Assembly: GCA_903858085.1 (NCBI GenBank)
Contig: CAIOHJ010000263.1
Span: forward strand, 28,622 to 92,621
From: an uncultured Chloroflexota bacterium
Lineage (GTDB): Bacteria > Chloroflexota > Anaerolineae > Caldilineales > Caldilineaceae
Length of the DNA: 64,000 bases
Direction of reading: 5' to 3'
A program made the translations under genes and the position numbers. The notes beneath the pieces are model-generated. The model saw nothing but the letters and a program-made list of their open reading frames with translations. It was not told the origin of the DNA and searched no databases. Positions 1 to 7,492 of the stretch are shown here, one piece after another; position 1 is the stretch's first letter; each line of letters opens with the position of its first letter.

Positions 1-482
1 GGCTGCAGCCCGGCATAGCGGTCGAGCAGCTGGACATGGGTGCGTGGCTGCAGCAGGCTCAGGTGCTCGCCTTGGCCGTGCACATCGACCAGCAGGCTGG
101 TGAGTTCGCCGAGCAGCTGCACGCTGACGCTGCGCCCGTTGACCCGGCAGATCGTACGTCCGTTCAGCCGTACCTCCCGGCTCAACGCGACCCACTGCGC
201 GTTTTCGGGGTCGTCCAGCCCTTCTTGTTCGAGGAGCGCGTTGATTTCACCGGCCCGCTCGGCATCGGCAGGCAGACAAAAGGTGGCTTCGATCCGTGCC
301 AGCTCAGCCCCTGCCCGCACCCATTCTGCCGCAGCACGGTCGCCGAGCAGCAGCCCCACCGCATCGATGATGATCGATTTCCCAGCCCCGGTTTCGCCGG
401 TCAAAATATTCAGACCCGCGCCAAATTCCAACCCCAGGTCGTCGATGATGGCAAAATTTTGAATGCGCAGTTCAGTCAGCAT
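1..482 (-). CDS. recN: DNA repair protein RecN (5' part only)
   Basis: N-terminal 160 residues of the SMC-like ATPase RecN, which acts in double-strand break repair; the rest lies beyond the left edge. The protein begins MLTELRIQNFAIIDDLGLEF and has a Walker A motif GETGAGKS at about residues 29-36, both typical of RecN rather than RecF or SMC. The later segment around HGQGEH, with the run LLDVHGQ, also matches the family. The ATG at 482-480 is preceded 8 nt upstream by an extended -10 element and there is no Shine-Dalgarno, so the message is probably leaderless. The neighbouring gene on the other side is divergent. Identity is secure, but only the head domain can be seen. Confidence 0.93.
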   Translation of the reverse strand, partial: MLTELRIQNFAIIDDLGLEFGAGLNILTGETGAGKSIIIDAVGLLLGDRAAAEWVRAGAELARIEATFCLPADAERAGEINALLEQEGLDDPENAQWVALSREVRLNGRTICRVNGRSVSVQLLGELTSLLVDVHGQGEHLSLLQPRTHVQLLDRYAGLQ

Positions 483-490
483 GAGAACCC

Positions 491-499
491 ATTGTAGCA
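491..499 (-). promoter_or_regulatory. Extended -10 promoter of recN
   Basis: Read on the minus strand this is TGCTACAAT, followed by 8 nt and then the recN ATG. Transcription would start at or within 1-2 nt of the start codon. No good -35 is visible, as expected for an extended -10 promoter. Confidence 0.5.
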
Positions 500-578
500 C
501 AGCAGCCGTAGATTGGCACGCGCGCCCCTGTCGTTGGGGGACCATTTCAGGTTGAAACGCGCCTCTGCCTTGGCCAGA

Positions 579-607
579 TTGCCAATTCGGCAGAGCTCGG
601 GTATGCT
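579..607 (+). promoter_or_regulatory. Promoter of the phosphoesterase/PPTase operon
   Basis: TTGCCA at 579-584, a 17-bp spacer, and TATGCT at 602-607. It lies about 70 nt before the chosen ATG at 676. It would also make an upstream ATG at 610 untranslatable, because that codon falls within the predicted start region. Confidence 0.45.
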
Positions 608-675
608 GCATGGCCAACCTGCTGTACAGCCGCTTGTGTGGCTGCACAGCCGACCGTTCGACGGATCAGACGACG

Positions 676-1503
676 ATGAAACTCTATGCCATCAGCGACC
701 TGCATTTGGGTCACCCTCAAAATCGTGCTGCCCTGCTGCAGCTGCCCGAATACCGGGAAGACTGGTTGATCCTGGCCGGCGATGTCGGTGAAACGGTCGC
801 CCATCTGGAGTTTGCGTTGCAGATTCTGACCAGCCGTTTTGCCAAAATTCTGTGGACCCCCGGCAACCACGACCTGTGGACGTTGCCCACCAGCGGCGCG
901 TCGCGCGGGGAGGCCAGATATCGCCAGATGGTCGCTCTCTGCCGCCGTTACGGGGTCTTGACCCCTGAAGATCCCTACGTCCTCTGGCCCGGCGCCAATT
1001 TTGAGGCCCTGCTGGCGCCGGTCTTTGTCCTGTACGACTATTCCTTTCATCCCGACCACGTCGCCGCCCACGATGTCCTGGCCTGGGCGGAAGAGAGCGG
1101 TGTCGTCTGCGCCGACGAAGCAGTGCTGCACCCAGACCCGTATGTGTCGCGTTCGGCGTGGTGCGCTGCGCGCTGTCAGTACACCGAAGCACGACTCGAT
1201 CAGGTGGCTGACGGCAGACCGCTGATCATTGTCAACCACTATCCGTTGCGTCGCGATCTGGCGGTGTTGCCGCGCATCCCGCGCTTTTCGATCTGGTGTG
1301 GAACCCGGCGCACCGAGCGCTGGCTGGAACAATATCCGATCGCACTGGCTGTCTATGGGCACCTCCATATCCGGCAAAGCCTCTGTCGAGATGGGGTTCG
1401 CTACGAAGAAGTTTCGCTCGGCTATCCAAACCAGTGGGACCCGGCCCGAGGAATGGCGGGCTACCTGCGTGAAATTGACCTGGGAACAACCCGTCATGGC
1501 TGA
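676..1503 (+). CDS. Calcineurin-like metallophosphoesterase (PptH-like by context)
   Basis: Cytoplasmic binuclear-metal phosphoesterase of 275 residues. The ligand motifs appear in order: DxH (D8, H10), GD (D36), GNHD (N64, H65, D66), then VNHYP and YGHLH in the C-terminal half. It has no signal peptide. The ATG at 676 is chosen because MKLYAISDLHLGH begins the fold; an in-frame ATG at 610 would add a non-conserved tail and sits in the promoter. The stop overlaps the next gene by 8 bp (ATGGCTGA), implying translational coupling to a phosphopantetheinyl transferase. In mycobacteria the same pairing is PptH/PptT, where PptH removes phosphopantetheine from carrier proteins. That specific role is inferred here from neighbourhood, not proven. 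Confidence 0.85.
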   Translation: MKLYAISDLHLGHPQNRAALLQLPEYREDWLILAGDVGETVAHLEFALQILTSRFAKILWTPGNHDLWTLPTSGASRGEARYRQMVALCRRYGVLTPEDPYVLWPGANFEALLAPVFVLYDYSFHPDHVAAHDVLAWAEESGVVCADEAVLHPDPYVSRSAWCAARCQYTEARLDQVADGRPLIIVNHYPLRRDLAVLPRIPRFSIWCGTRRTERWLEQYPIALAVYGHLHIRQSLCRDGVRYEEVSLGYPNQWDPARGMAGYLREIDLGTTRHG

Positions 1504-2257
1504 AGAGACATTCTGGCAGATGGCTGCTGTCCCTCCAACGCTCACCGCTCCCCAGGTGCACCTCTGGCGCGCTCCGCTGCAGCTCCCCGACGACCGGTTG
1601 GAGCATTTTCGCCGTCTGCTGTCAGAGGACGAAGCAGTGCGGGCCCAGCGCTTCTACTTTGAGCGTGACCGACGGCGTTTCATCGTGGCACGGGGGACGC
1701 TGCGGACACTGCTCGGCGCCTACCTGCAGGCCGACCCAGCCCGCATCAAGCTGGCGAATGGGCCGCGCGGCAAACCTGCCGTCGTGTACCCCCAGGAGGG
1801 GCGTGCGCTCGAATTCAACCTGTCGCATGCGGCCGACCTTGCAGTCTACGCCTTTGCGCCTGGCCGCTGGGTCGGTGTCGACGTCGAAGCCCACCGGCCA
1901 CTCGACGACTTGCGTCGGCTGGCAGCCACCGTCTTCTCTCCGCATGAACTGGCTGTGTTGGACTCACTCCCCCCAGCGCAGCAGCCCTCGGCGTTCTATG
2001 CCTGCTGGACCCGCAAAGAGGCTTTTATCAAGGCGATCGGGGAAGGACTCTATTTCCCGCTCGACCACTTCGACGTTACGCTGGCTCCCGGTGAACCCGC
2101 CCGTCTGCTGCGGGTGCAGGGGGACCCCGCTGCGCTGCACCGCTGGCAGATGGCTGCGTTTGACCCTGGAGCGGGCTTCTCCGGCGCCGTGGTCTTCGAA
2201 GGCGCAGAGACGAGCCTCTCCTTCTGGCATTTCGTGAGCCACGAGACCGCACGCTGA
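1496..2257 (+). CDS. 4'-phosphopantetheinyl transferase, Sfp type
   Basis: Transfers 4'-phosphopantetheine from CoA to a serine of acyl or peptidyl carrier proteins. The 253-residue length is typical of the Sfp/Gsp two-lobe group. Signature residues are GVDVE (D129, E131) for magnesium binding and WTRKEAFIKAIGEGL with W171, K174, E175 and K179. The ATG at 1496 gives an 8-bp overlap with the upstream phosphoesterase; a longer frame starting at 1229 runs inside that gene and is rejected. No polyketide or peptide synthetase lies in the window, so it may serve the fatty-acid carrier protein or targets elsewhere. The gene ends at a convergent junction with a hairpin. Confidence 0.92.
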   Translation: MAEETFWQMAAVPPTLTAPQVHLWRAPLQLPDDRLEHFRRLLSEDEAVRAQRFYFERDRRRFIVARGTLRTLLGAYLQADPARIKLANGPRGKPAVVYPQEGRALEFNLSHAADLAVYAFAPGRWVGVDVEAHRPLDDLRRLAATVFSPHELAVLDSLPPAQQPSAFYACWTRKEAFIKAIGEGLYFPLDHFDVTLAPGEPARLLRVQGDPAALHRWQMAAFDPGAGFSGAVVFEGAETSLSFWHFVSHETAR

Positions 2258-2377
2258 AAGTCCTTATCCATCAGCCGTTTCCTGGCCGCCTGTCCAGGAG
2301 TGTGGGCCAGAGGGAAGAGCGCTCTGCTGCCTGAGCTGCGGCTTCAGCCAGATCCTGCCATGCGTCGGCAGAGGCTC

Positions 2378-2412
2378 AAGAAACCGAGTTTCTGGGAGAA
2401 ACTCGGTTTCTT
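2378..2412. terminator. Perfect 16-bp inverted repeat between convergent genes
   Basis: Arms AAGAAACCGAGTTTCT and its exact complement, with a 3-nt GGG loop. It sits in the 290-bp gap between the transferase and the convergent protease gene and could stop transcription both ways. The arm is itself partly palindromic, like short repetitive extragenic elements. Nothing else was recognised in the gap. Confidence 0.55.
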
Positions 2413-2547
2413 GGGTGGCCCTGCCATTTGCATGGCCGAGCTTGTCGAAGCCCCTGCACCCGTGTCCTGTCAAGCGCCAAGGGATAGCATTTTCTCCCCA
2501 CCAGGGCGCATGACTGCAAAACTGTTTGCTGAGTTCACCCCGCGGCC

Positions 2548-4929
2548 CTAGCGCACAGTCACCGGCAGGTAGAGGCTCCACGTGACTGGAGTCGACGGAG
2601 CCGACGGCAGCGCCTGCTGCCCTGCGGGCGCGCTGCTCAGCTCTACCGACGGCGCAGCAGGCGTGATTTTGGCAGACGGAAGAGAGGTGTCTGCCAGACG
2701 GGTTGCCGCCACCAGATCCAACGACAGGGTGTAGGTGCTGTCCAGATAGCCGTGCACTTCGATCTGATAGGTGCCGCCATCGCCCGACACGTTGACCAGA
2801 TCAGGGGCCAGGTCGAAGTTGTTGCTGCTGCCCACCAGGGTGCCGCCGCTCTCCCAGACATAGAGATCGGTATCCCCGGTCAACGTCTCCAGCGTGGCCT
2901 GTAAGGTCTGGCCGGCTGGCAGCTGGAGCCGATAGAGATGTACCTGACGCTCCAGGATCGGGGATTCAGCCTGCAGATAGTTGACCAGCGTCCGCACAGC
3001 CGGTGTGGAGAGATTGCCAGCCGCATCGGCGACCCAGGCCTGCAGATAGCGGGCCCCACCGACCGGGCTAAGTGTCATTGTGAAGCTTTCTTGGAAGGCG
3101 ATCCAGCCAGTCGACTGGCGTGCGACCCAAGACCTGGCCGCGTTGTTGTAGATGCGCTCGACCACATACATCGACATGACGTCTTGATTGTCGGTTGCCA
3201 CCAGCTGGACATTCACGGTCGGTGCTGTGGTCGTCTGGGCACCGTCGTTGATGGCCAGCGACTCTGCTGTGGGGGGCGAGGTATCTGCTGAAGCCGCAGG
3301 CAACACCTCCAGAGTGCGGACAGCAACGTTGTTGGAATCCGTACTTTCTGGAATCGCATTGTCGGGATCGACAAGCGCGTAGATCGTGTAGGTGCCTGCC
3401 GCGGGAACTGGCCAGTCGATGGCCACAGAAACCACCGGATCCGCCTCTGGATCCAGGGGGCCTGTGGAACTTTGCCCCAACAATTCCCCTGTCGGAGAAC
3501 CGAGGCGGAACTCGATGTCAGCCCCGTCGAGCAGCGCAGTATCGACAGCAACCTGCACATTCAAACCGAGGGTCGGAATCATATCCTGGCGAATCGGCAG
3601 CGGGTCGACCCAGAGATCCTCGTCGCTGACCGACAGATCGGTCAGATCAGGGTCAAGCACGGTATAGCCCTGAGCCAGCAGGGTGGATGGCTGGCCAGGA
3701 TTTTGGACGACGACATCGTAGCGGCCTGGGGCGATCCCAGCCGGCACCACCGCCGACGCCTGGGTTCCAGACGGGTCCACCAAACGCACATTTTTGGCGG
3801 CCACCCCACCGATCGTCACCACAAGCCCCGGTTGGAACCCTGCTCCGTCGAGCAGCACATCGTTGGGCACTGTGCCCAGCCCTTCGTTCGGTTCGATTTC
3901 GTGCAAAACCAACCCCTCCGGGGTGGGCGTTTCAGTGGGCTCTTCGGTGGGCTCTTCGGTAGGCTCCTCGGTGGGCTCCTCGGTGGGCTCTTCGGTGGGC
4001 TCTTCGGTGGGTACGGGCGTTTCTGTGGGCACATTCCCTGATACATGGCCGTCGATCCACGCCGTGAAGCGTGACACGCGGGTGTAGACACCGTAAAAGT
4101 TGGGGCGGGCACAGCCCTCGCCGAAGCTGACAACGCCAGCCAGCCGCCAGCTGCTCCCGTCCGGCACCGCCAGCGGGCCCCCGCTGTCTCCCTGGCAAGA
4201 GTCTTTGCCGCCATTGGTCAGCCCGGCACACAGCATGTTTTCGGTGATCGAACCGGCGTAAGACTGGTTGCAGGTAGCATTGCTCACGAGGGGAATCGTC
4301 ACCTTTTGCAGAATCGTCGCTGTGTTGCCGCCTTCTGTCGTCGTCCCCCACCCTGAAACCAACGCGTTGACCCCGGGCGCCACCAGGCTGTCCTGTTGCG
4401 GGCTGGAAACAAGCGGCAGCACCCCCACGCTGGGGCCCAGGGTTACCGGCGTCGCCAGCTGCAACAAGGCAATGTCATGGTCGCTGGTCTCCGAGTTGTA
4501 GTCCGGGTGCACGAGGATCGTGCTGACCCCACGCTGCTGTTCTGTCCCATCGTTCTGCGAAAGATTGTATTCGCCCGCCACCACCTCGACCGCTGCCGGT
4601 GCCAGCTGATTGCCAGAATCGTCGAACATACAGTGGGCCGCCGTGACCACCCACTGGGAGTCGATCAGGGTTCCGCCGCAGAGGTATGGGCCCGGAAAGA
4701 CAGCGACCTGCCAGGGCAGCTCGCCGACGGCAGCATTCTGGCCGCCGACGATCAACCCCTGGCGCGGGCGTTGGCTGACCTGTCCGGTCTGGACAATACC
4801 CGGCGTCTTGGGGGCCGGGGTCTGGGCCTGCAGCGCCAGCTGGCTGACGGCCAGGATTGCGCAGAGGACCCCGATCCCAAGAATGCTCCTTGTCCAGGTC
4901 CAATTTTTCCATTGTGGTTGTTGACGCAT
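2548..4929 (-). CDS. Secreted trypsin-like serine protease with C-terminal adhesion-type domains
   Basis: Extracellular S1 endopeptidase of 793 residues. A signal peptide (hydrophobic about 15-34) is followed by the catalytic domain (about 59-300) with H99 in TAAHC, D152 in HDIALL and S249 in GDSGGP. D243, six residues before the serine, predicts Arg/Lys specificity. The usual activation junction R-IVGG is altered to RQGLIVGG. Then come a PTEE repeat linker (about 305-330), an IPT/TIG-like unit, a CARDB-like unit (about 435-545), an Ig-like unit, and a PPC-like unit (about 690-765). The protein ends YLPVTVR, a C-terminal motif shared with three other proteins here. AGAAAGG upstream of the ATG serves as ribosome binding site. 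Divergent from the C13-like peptidase. Confidence 0.9.
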   Translation of the reverse strand: MRQQPQWKNWTWTRSILGIGVLCAILAVSQLALQAQTPAPKTPGIVQTGQVSQRPRQGLIVGGQNAAVGELPWQVAVFPGPYLCGGTLIDSQWVVTAAHCMFDDSGNQLAPAAVEVVAGEYNLSQNDGTEQQRGVSTILVHPDYNSETSDHDIALLQLATPVTLGPSVGVLPLVSSPQQDSLVAPGVNALVSGWGTTTEGGNTATILQKVTIPLVSNATCNQSYAGSITENMLCAGLTNGGKDSCQGDSGGPLAVPDGSSWRLAGVVSFGEGCARPNFYGVYTRVSRFTAWIDGHVSGNVPTETPVPTEEPTEEPTEEPTEEPTEEPTEEPTETPTPEGLVLHEIEPNEGLGTVPNDVLLDGAGFQPGLVVTIGGVAAKNVRLVDPSGTQASAVVPAGIAPGRYDVVVQNPGQPSTLLAQGYTVLDPDLTDLSVSDEDLWVDPLPIRQDMIPTLGLNVQVAVDTALLDGADIEFRLGSPTGELLGQSSTGPLDPEADPVVSVAIDWPVPAAGTYTIYALVDPDNAIPESTDSNNVAVRTLEVLPAASADTSPPTAESLAINDGAQTTTAPTVNVQLVATDNQDVMSMYVVERIYNNAARSWVARQSTGWIAFQESFTMTLSPVGGARYLQAWVADAAGNLSTPAVRTLVNYLQAESPILERQVHLYRLQLPAGQTLQATLETLTGDTDLYVWESGGTLVGSSNNFDLAPDLVNVSGDGGTYQIEVHGYLDSTYTLSLDLVAATRLADTSLPSAKITPAAPSVELSSAPAGQQALPSAPSTPVTWSLYLPVTVR
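3935..4006 (-). repeat. 12-bp tandem repeat encoding PTEE units
   Basis: Six consecutive near-identical 12-bp units (plus-strand GTGGGCTCTTCG with T/C variants) encode the flexible acidic linker (PTEE)n between the protease domain and the C-terminal domains. A unit of four codons keeps the frame when copies are gained or lost. Confidence 0.9.
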
Positions 4930-5070
4930 ACGCTACCTTTCTGAGTCTGTGATGAGTCCGGCATGAAACCATTCAAAAAAGCTGGCTGCCCTGGCCGGCA
5001 AATCTGAGCTGCAGGGGTGGATCGGATTTGTCTGCTGCGTGCAGTGTACCATGTCTGTTTTGAAACCCAT

Positions 5071-5099
5071 TTGTCTTTTCGTACGCTTGCTCTTATAAT
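5071..5099 (+). promoter_or_regulatory. Promoter of the C13-like peptidase gene
   Basis: TTGTCT at 5071-5076, a 17-bp spacer, and a consensus TATAAT at 5094-5099. It gives a leader of about 78 nt to the ATG at 5184 and lies in the 254-bp divergent gap with the trypsin-like gene. Confidence 0.65.
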
Positions 5100-5183
5100 G
5101 CATACTCTCTGTCCTTCGACAGTGAAGGGGGAATGCTCGGGGAAATCAGGGCCTGGGCTTGGTGTAGAGGGGGAGGGCAGGCA

Positions 5184-7412
5184 ATGTCAGGAACGAACTG
5201 GGCACGGCTGGAACGGTGGGCAGCTGCGATAGCGCTCGTCATGACCCTGGCGCTGTTGTTGGGGTGGCTGGGGCAGGAGAGCCCGGCGTTGGCAGCAGGA
5301 TCTGCGGCGACCACGGCCTATCCGAGCCCGACGCCGGCGGTGCCCCTCCCTGACAGCTACGAAGACGACGACGCCTGTGGCCAGGCTGCTCCGCTCAGCC
5401 TGGACGACCGGCAGGCGCACACCTTCCACGACAGCGCCGAACAGGACTGGCTCCGATTTTCTGCGGAGGCGAACACCACCTACCGGGTGGAAATCACCAA
5501 AATTGGCGCCACTGTCAATCCGGTGGTGAGCCTTTACAACAGCTGCGGCGACGTGGCGACGACAGTCGTCCACAACCCCTACGGCACCACAGTACAACTT
5601 CAGTGGAACGCCACCCGCACCGGCAGCTATTTTCTCAAGCTCCACCCTTACGACCCCAGCCAGACGGGTCTGGCCAACGAGTACACGCTGATTGTCCGGC
5701 GCGACGAAATTCCACCCGCCATGCCCGGCACCCTGCGCTGTTTTTCGATCTCGCCCACCGTCATCGGGGTGCAGTGGGCGCGCAGCACCTCCATCGACGT
5801 GGAGGGCTATCGGGTGCTCTACCAGCGGGTCGGTGCAGTGGACAGCGGCGAGGTCAACGTGCAGCAGGGCCTTCGCATGACCTATGTCGAGATCGAGGGG
5901 TTGACCCCGGACGCCCAGTACACGTTTCAGGTGGCAGCGTTCGACTACTCGCTCAATTTGAGCCCTGCAGCTGGCCCGACCCTGCCTTGCACAGCCCAGA
6001 ACCCACCGGATACCACGCCTCCTGTTGTGACGCTCCAGAACCCGCAGATCCAGGAGGTCTACACGACCACCACCAATCTGCTGACGTTCACCGGGCTGGC
6101 CGAAGATCAAAATGGGAGCACCCCGGGCAGGCTCAGCCGTGTGAGCGTCACCAATCGTTCGCGCGAGCAGACTGGCTGGGATTATACCCTCACCGCCGCC
6201 AGCGCAACCTTCCGGGTCGACAACCTGCGTCTGAGCGTCGGCCCCAACCAGATCCTTGTGAAGGTCTTCGATGAAGCTGGCAACAGCACCGAACGCACGA
6301 TGATCGTCAACCGTGTGGGCAATGTGCGCGGCGCCGCGTTGATCGTCGCTGGCCACAACGAGACCTTTGCCCTGCAGACCAATATCTACAACGCAGCCAA
6401 CCGAGCCTTTCGTGTCTTTCTGGCCGCCGGCTACGACCCGGACGAGATCTATTACATTGCCCCGACTGCCCAGGATGCCGACGGGGATGGCACCGACGAC
6501 GTCGACGCCGCCGCCACACCTGCCGCGATCCAGGCTGCTCTGGAAAGCTGGGCCCGCCAGCCAGGACGGCTGGGGCCCGAGATTCCGTTTTTTCTGTACT
6601 TTATCGACCACGGGCTGGACGAAAAATTTTGCGTCAACGGCTGCTCAGAGAGCCAATCGGTTTCCCCGACCCAGCTCAACAGTTGGCTCGACGACCTGGA
6701 AAACGCAACAGGCACCCACCAGATCACGGTTTTGATGGAAGCCTGCCGCTCGGGCAGTTTTATCAACCGCAACAATGGCAGCCCGTCGAGCGGGCTCGGC
6801 AAAAGTGGTCGTGTGGTGATGACTTCTACCGGCGCTGCCAACAACGCCTACGCCTCTTCGGAGGGTGCCTTCTTCTCCGACGCTTTTTTTTCCTGCGCAG
6901 TCAACAGCAACAATCTCCGCCAATGCTTTGAACAAGCGAGCAGCGCCGTGGCTGCCACAGGTGTCCACCAAACCCCCTGGCTGGACGACAACGGCGACGG
7001 CATCTACAATGACGGCGATGGGGGGCTGGCCGCCCAACGCTCTGTGCTCAGCGCCTTCACCTCGACGACGCCCACCATAGAGCAGTTCACAGTCACTCGG
7101 ACGTTCAACAACGCAACCCTGGAGGCGACTGTCGGCGAGGGTGTCGAGGAGATCGCGTTTGTCTGGGCCAATCTTTACCCACCCTCCTTCCGGGAGCCGG
7201 TCGACATCACGCTCAACTTGAATCTGCCGACCGTGCGTCTGGACCCTGTCGCCGGGGAGCCGGGCCTCTATCGCTTTCAGTACACCAACGGCATGACCGA
7301 ACCCGGGTTCTACCGTGTCGTCTTCTACGCCCAGGATCGTCTGGGCTATCAGGCAGACCCCCAGGTGTTTTGGACCGGGGGGGCTGTCTTTTTGCCGTCG
7401 ATTTCTCGTTGA
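5184..7412 (+). CDS. Secreted C13 (legumain-like) caspase-fold peptidase with PPC and fibronectin-type domains
   Basis: Predicted exported cysteine peptidase of 742 residues. A signal peptide (about 8-40) precedes a PPC domain (about 55-165), a fibronectin III-like unit (about 170-270) and an Ig-like unit (about 280-380). The clan CD catalytic domain (about 385-625) has H476 in FIDHG and C521 in MEACRSGSF, the spacing and context of C13 peptidases. A beta-rich tail ends FLPSISR, the shared C-terminal motif. A run of Asp/Gly (DADGDGTDD) inside the catalytic domain may bind calcium. The ATG at 5184 is chosen for its G-rich ribosome binding site and because it directly precedes the signal peptide; the frame stays open upstream to 5133. 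Activity and substrate are unknown. Confidence 0.85.
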   Translation: MSGTNWARLERWAAAIALVMTLALLLGWLGQESPALAAGSAATTAYPSPTPAVPLPDSYEDDDACGQAAPLSLDDRQAHTFHDSAEQDWLRFSAEANTTYRVEITKIGATVNPVVSLYNSCGDVATTVVHNPYGTTVQLQWNATRTGSYFLKLHPYDPSQTGLANEYTLIVRRDEIPPAMPGTLRCFSISPTVIGVQWARSTSIDVEGYRVLYQRVGAVDSGEVNVQQGLRMTYVEIEGLTPDAQYTFQVAAFDYSLNLSPAAGPTLPCTAQNPPDTTPPVVTLQNPQIQEVYTTTTNLLTFTGLAEDQNGSTPGRLSRVSVTNRSREQTGWDYTLTAASATFRVDNLRLSVGPNQILVKVFDEAGNSTERTMIVNRVGNVRGAALIVAGHNETFALQTNIYNAANRAFRVFLAAGYDPDEIYYIAPTAQDADGDGTDDVDAAATPAAIQAALESWARQPGRLGPEIPFFLYFIDHGLDEKFCVNGCSESQSVSPTQLNSWLDDLENATGTHQITVLMEACRSGSFINRNNGSPSSGLGKSGRVVMTSTGAANNAYASSEGAFFSDAFFSCAVNSNNLRQCFEQASSAVAATGVHQTPWLDDNGDGIYNDGDGGLAAQRSVLSAFTSTTPTIEQFTVTRTFNNATLEATVGEGVEEIAFVWANLYPPSFREPVDITLNLNLPTVRLDPVAGEPGLYRFQYTNGMTEPGFYRVVFYAQDRLGYQADPQVFWTGGAVFLPSISR

Positions 7413-7492
7413 GTGCAGCGCGCGGCAGCCCTCCCTCGTGCTGGCAGCAGAGTGGAGAACGAAATGGTAGAGCCTGATCGATCTGGGGGGGG

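Noticed and set aside
547..1545. 332-codon minus-strand frame opposite the phosphoesterase
   Set aside because: Shadow of the metallophosphoesterase, whose metal motifs are intact on the plus strand.
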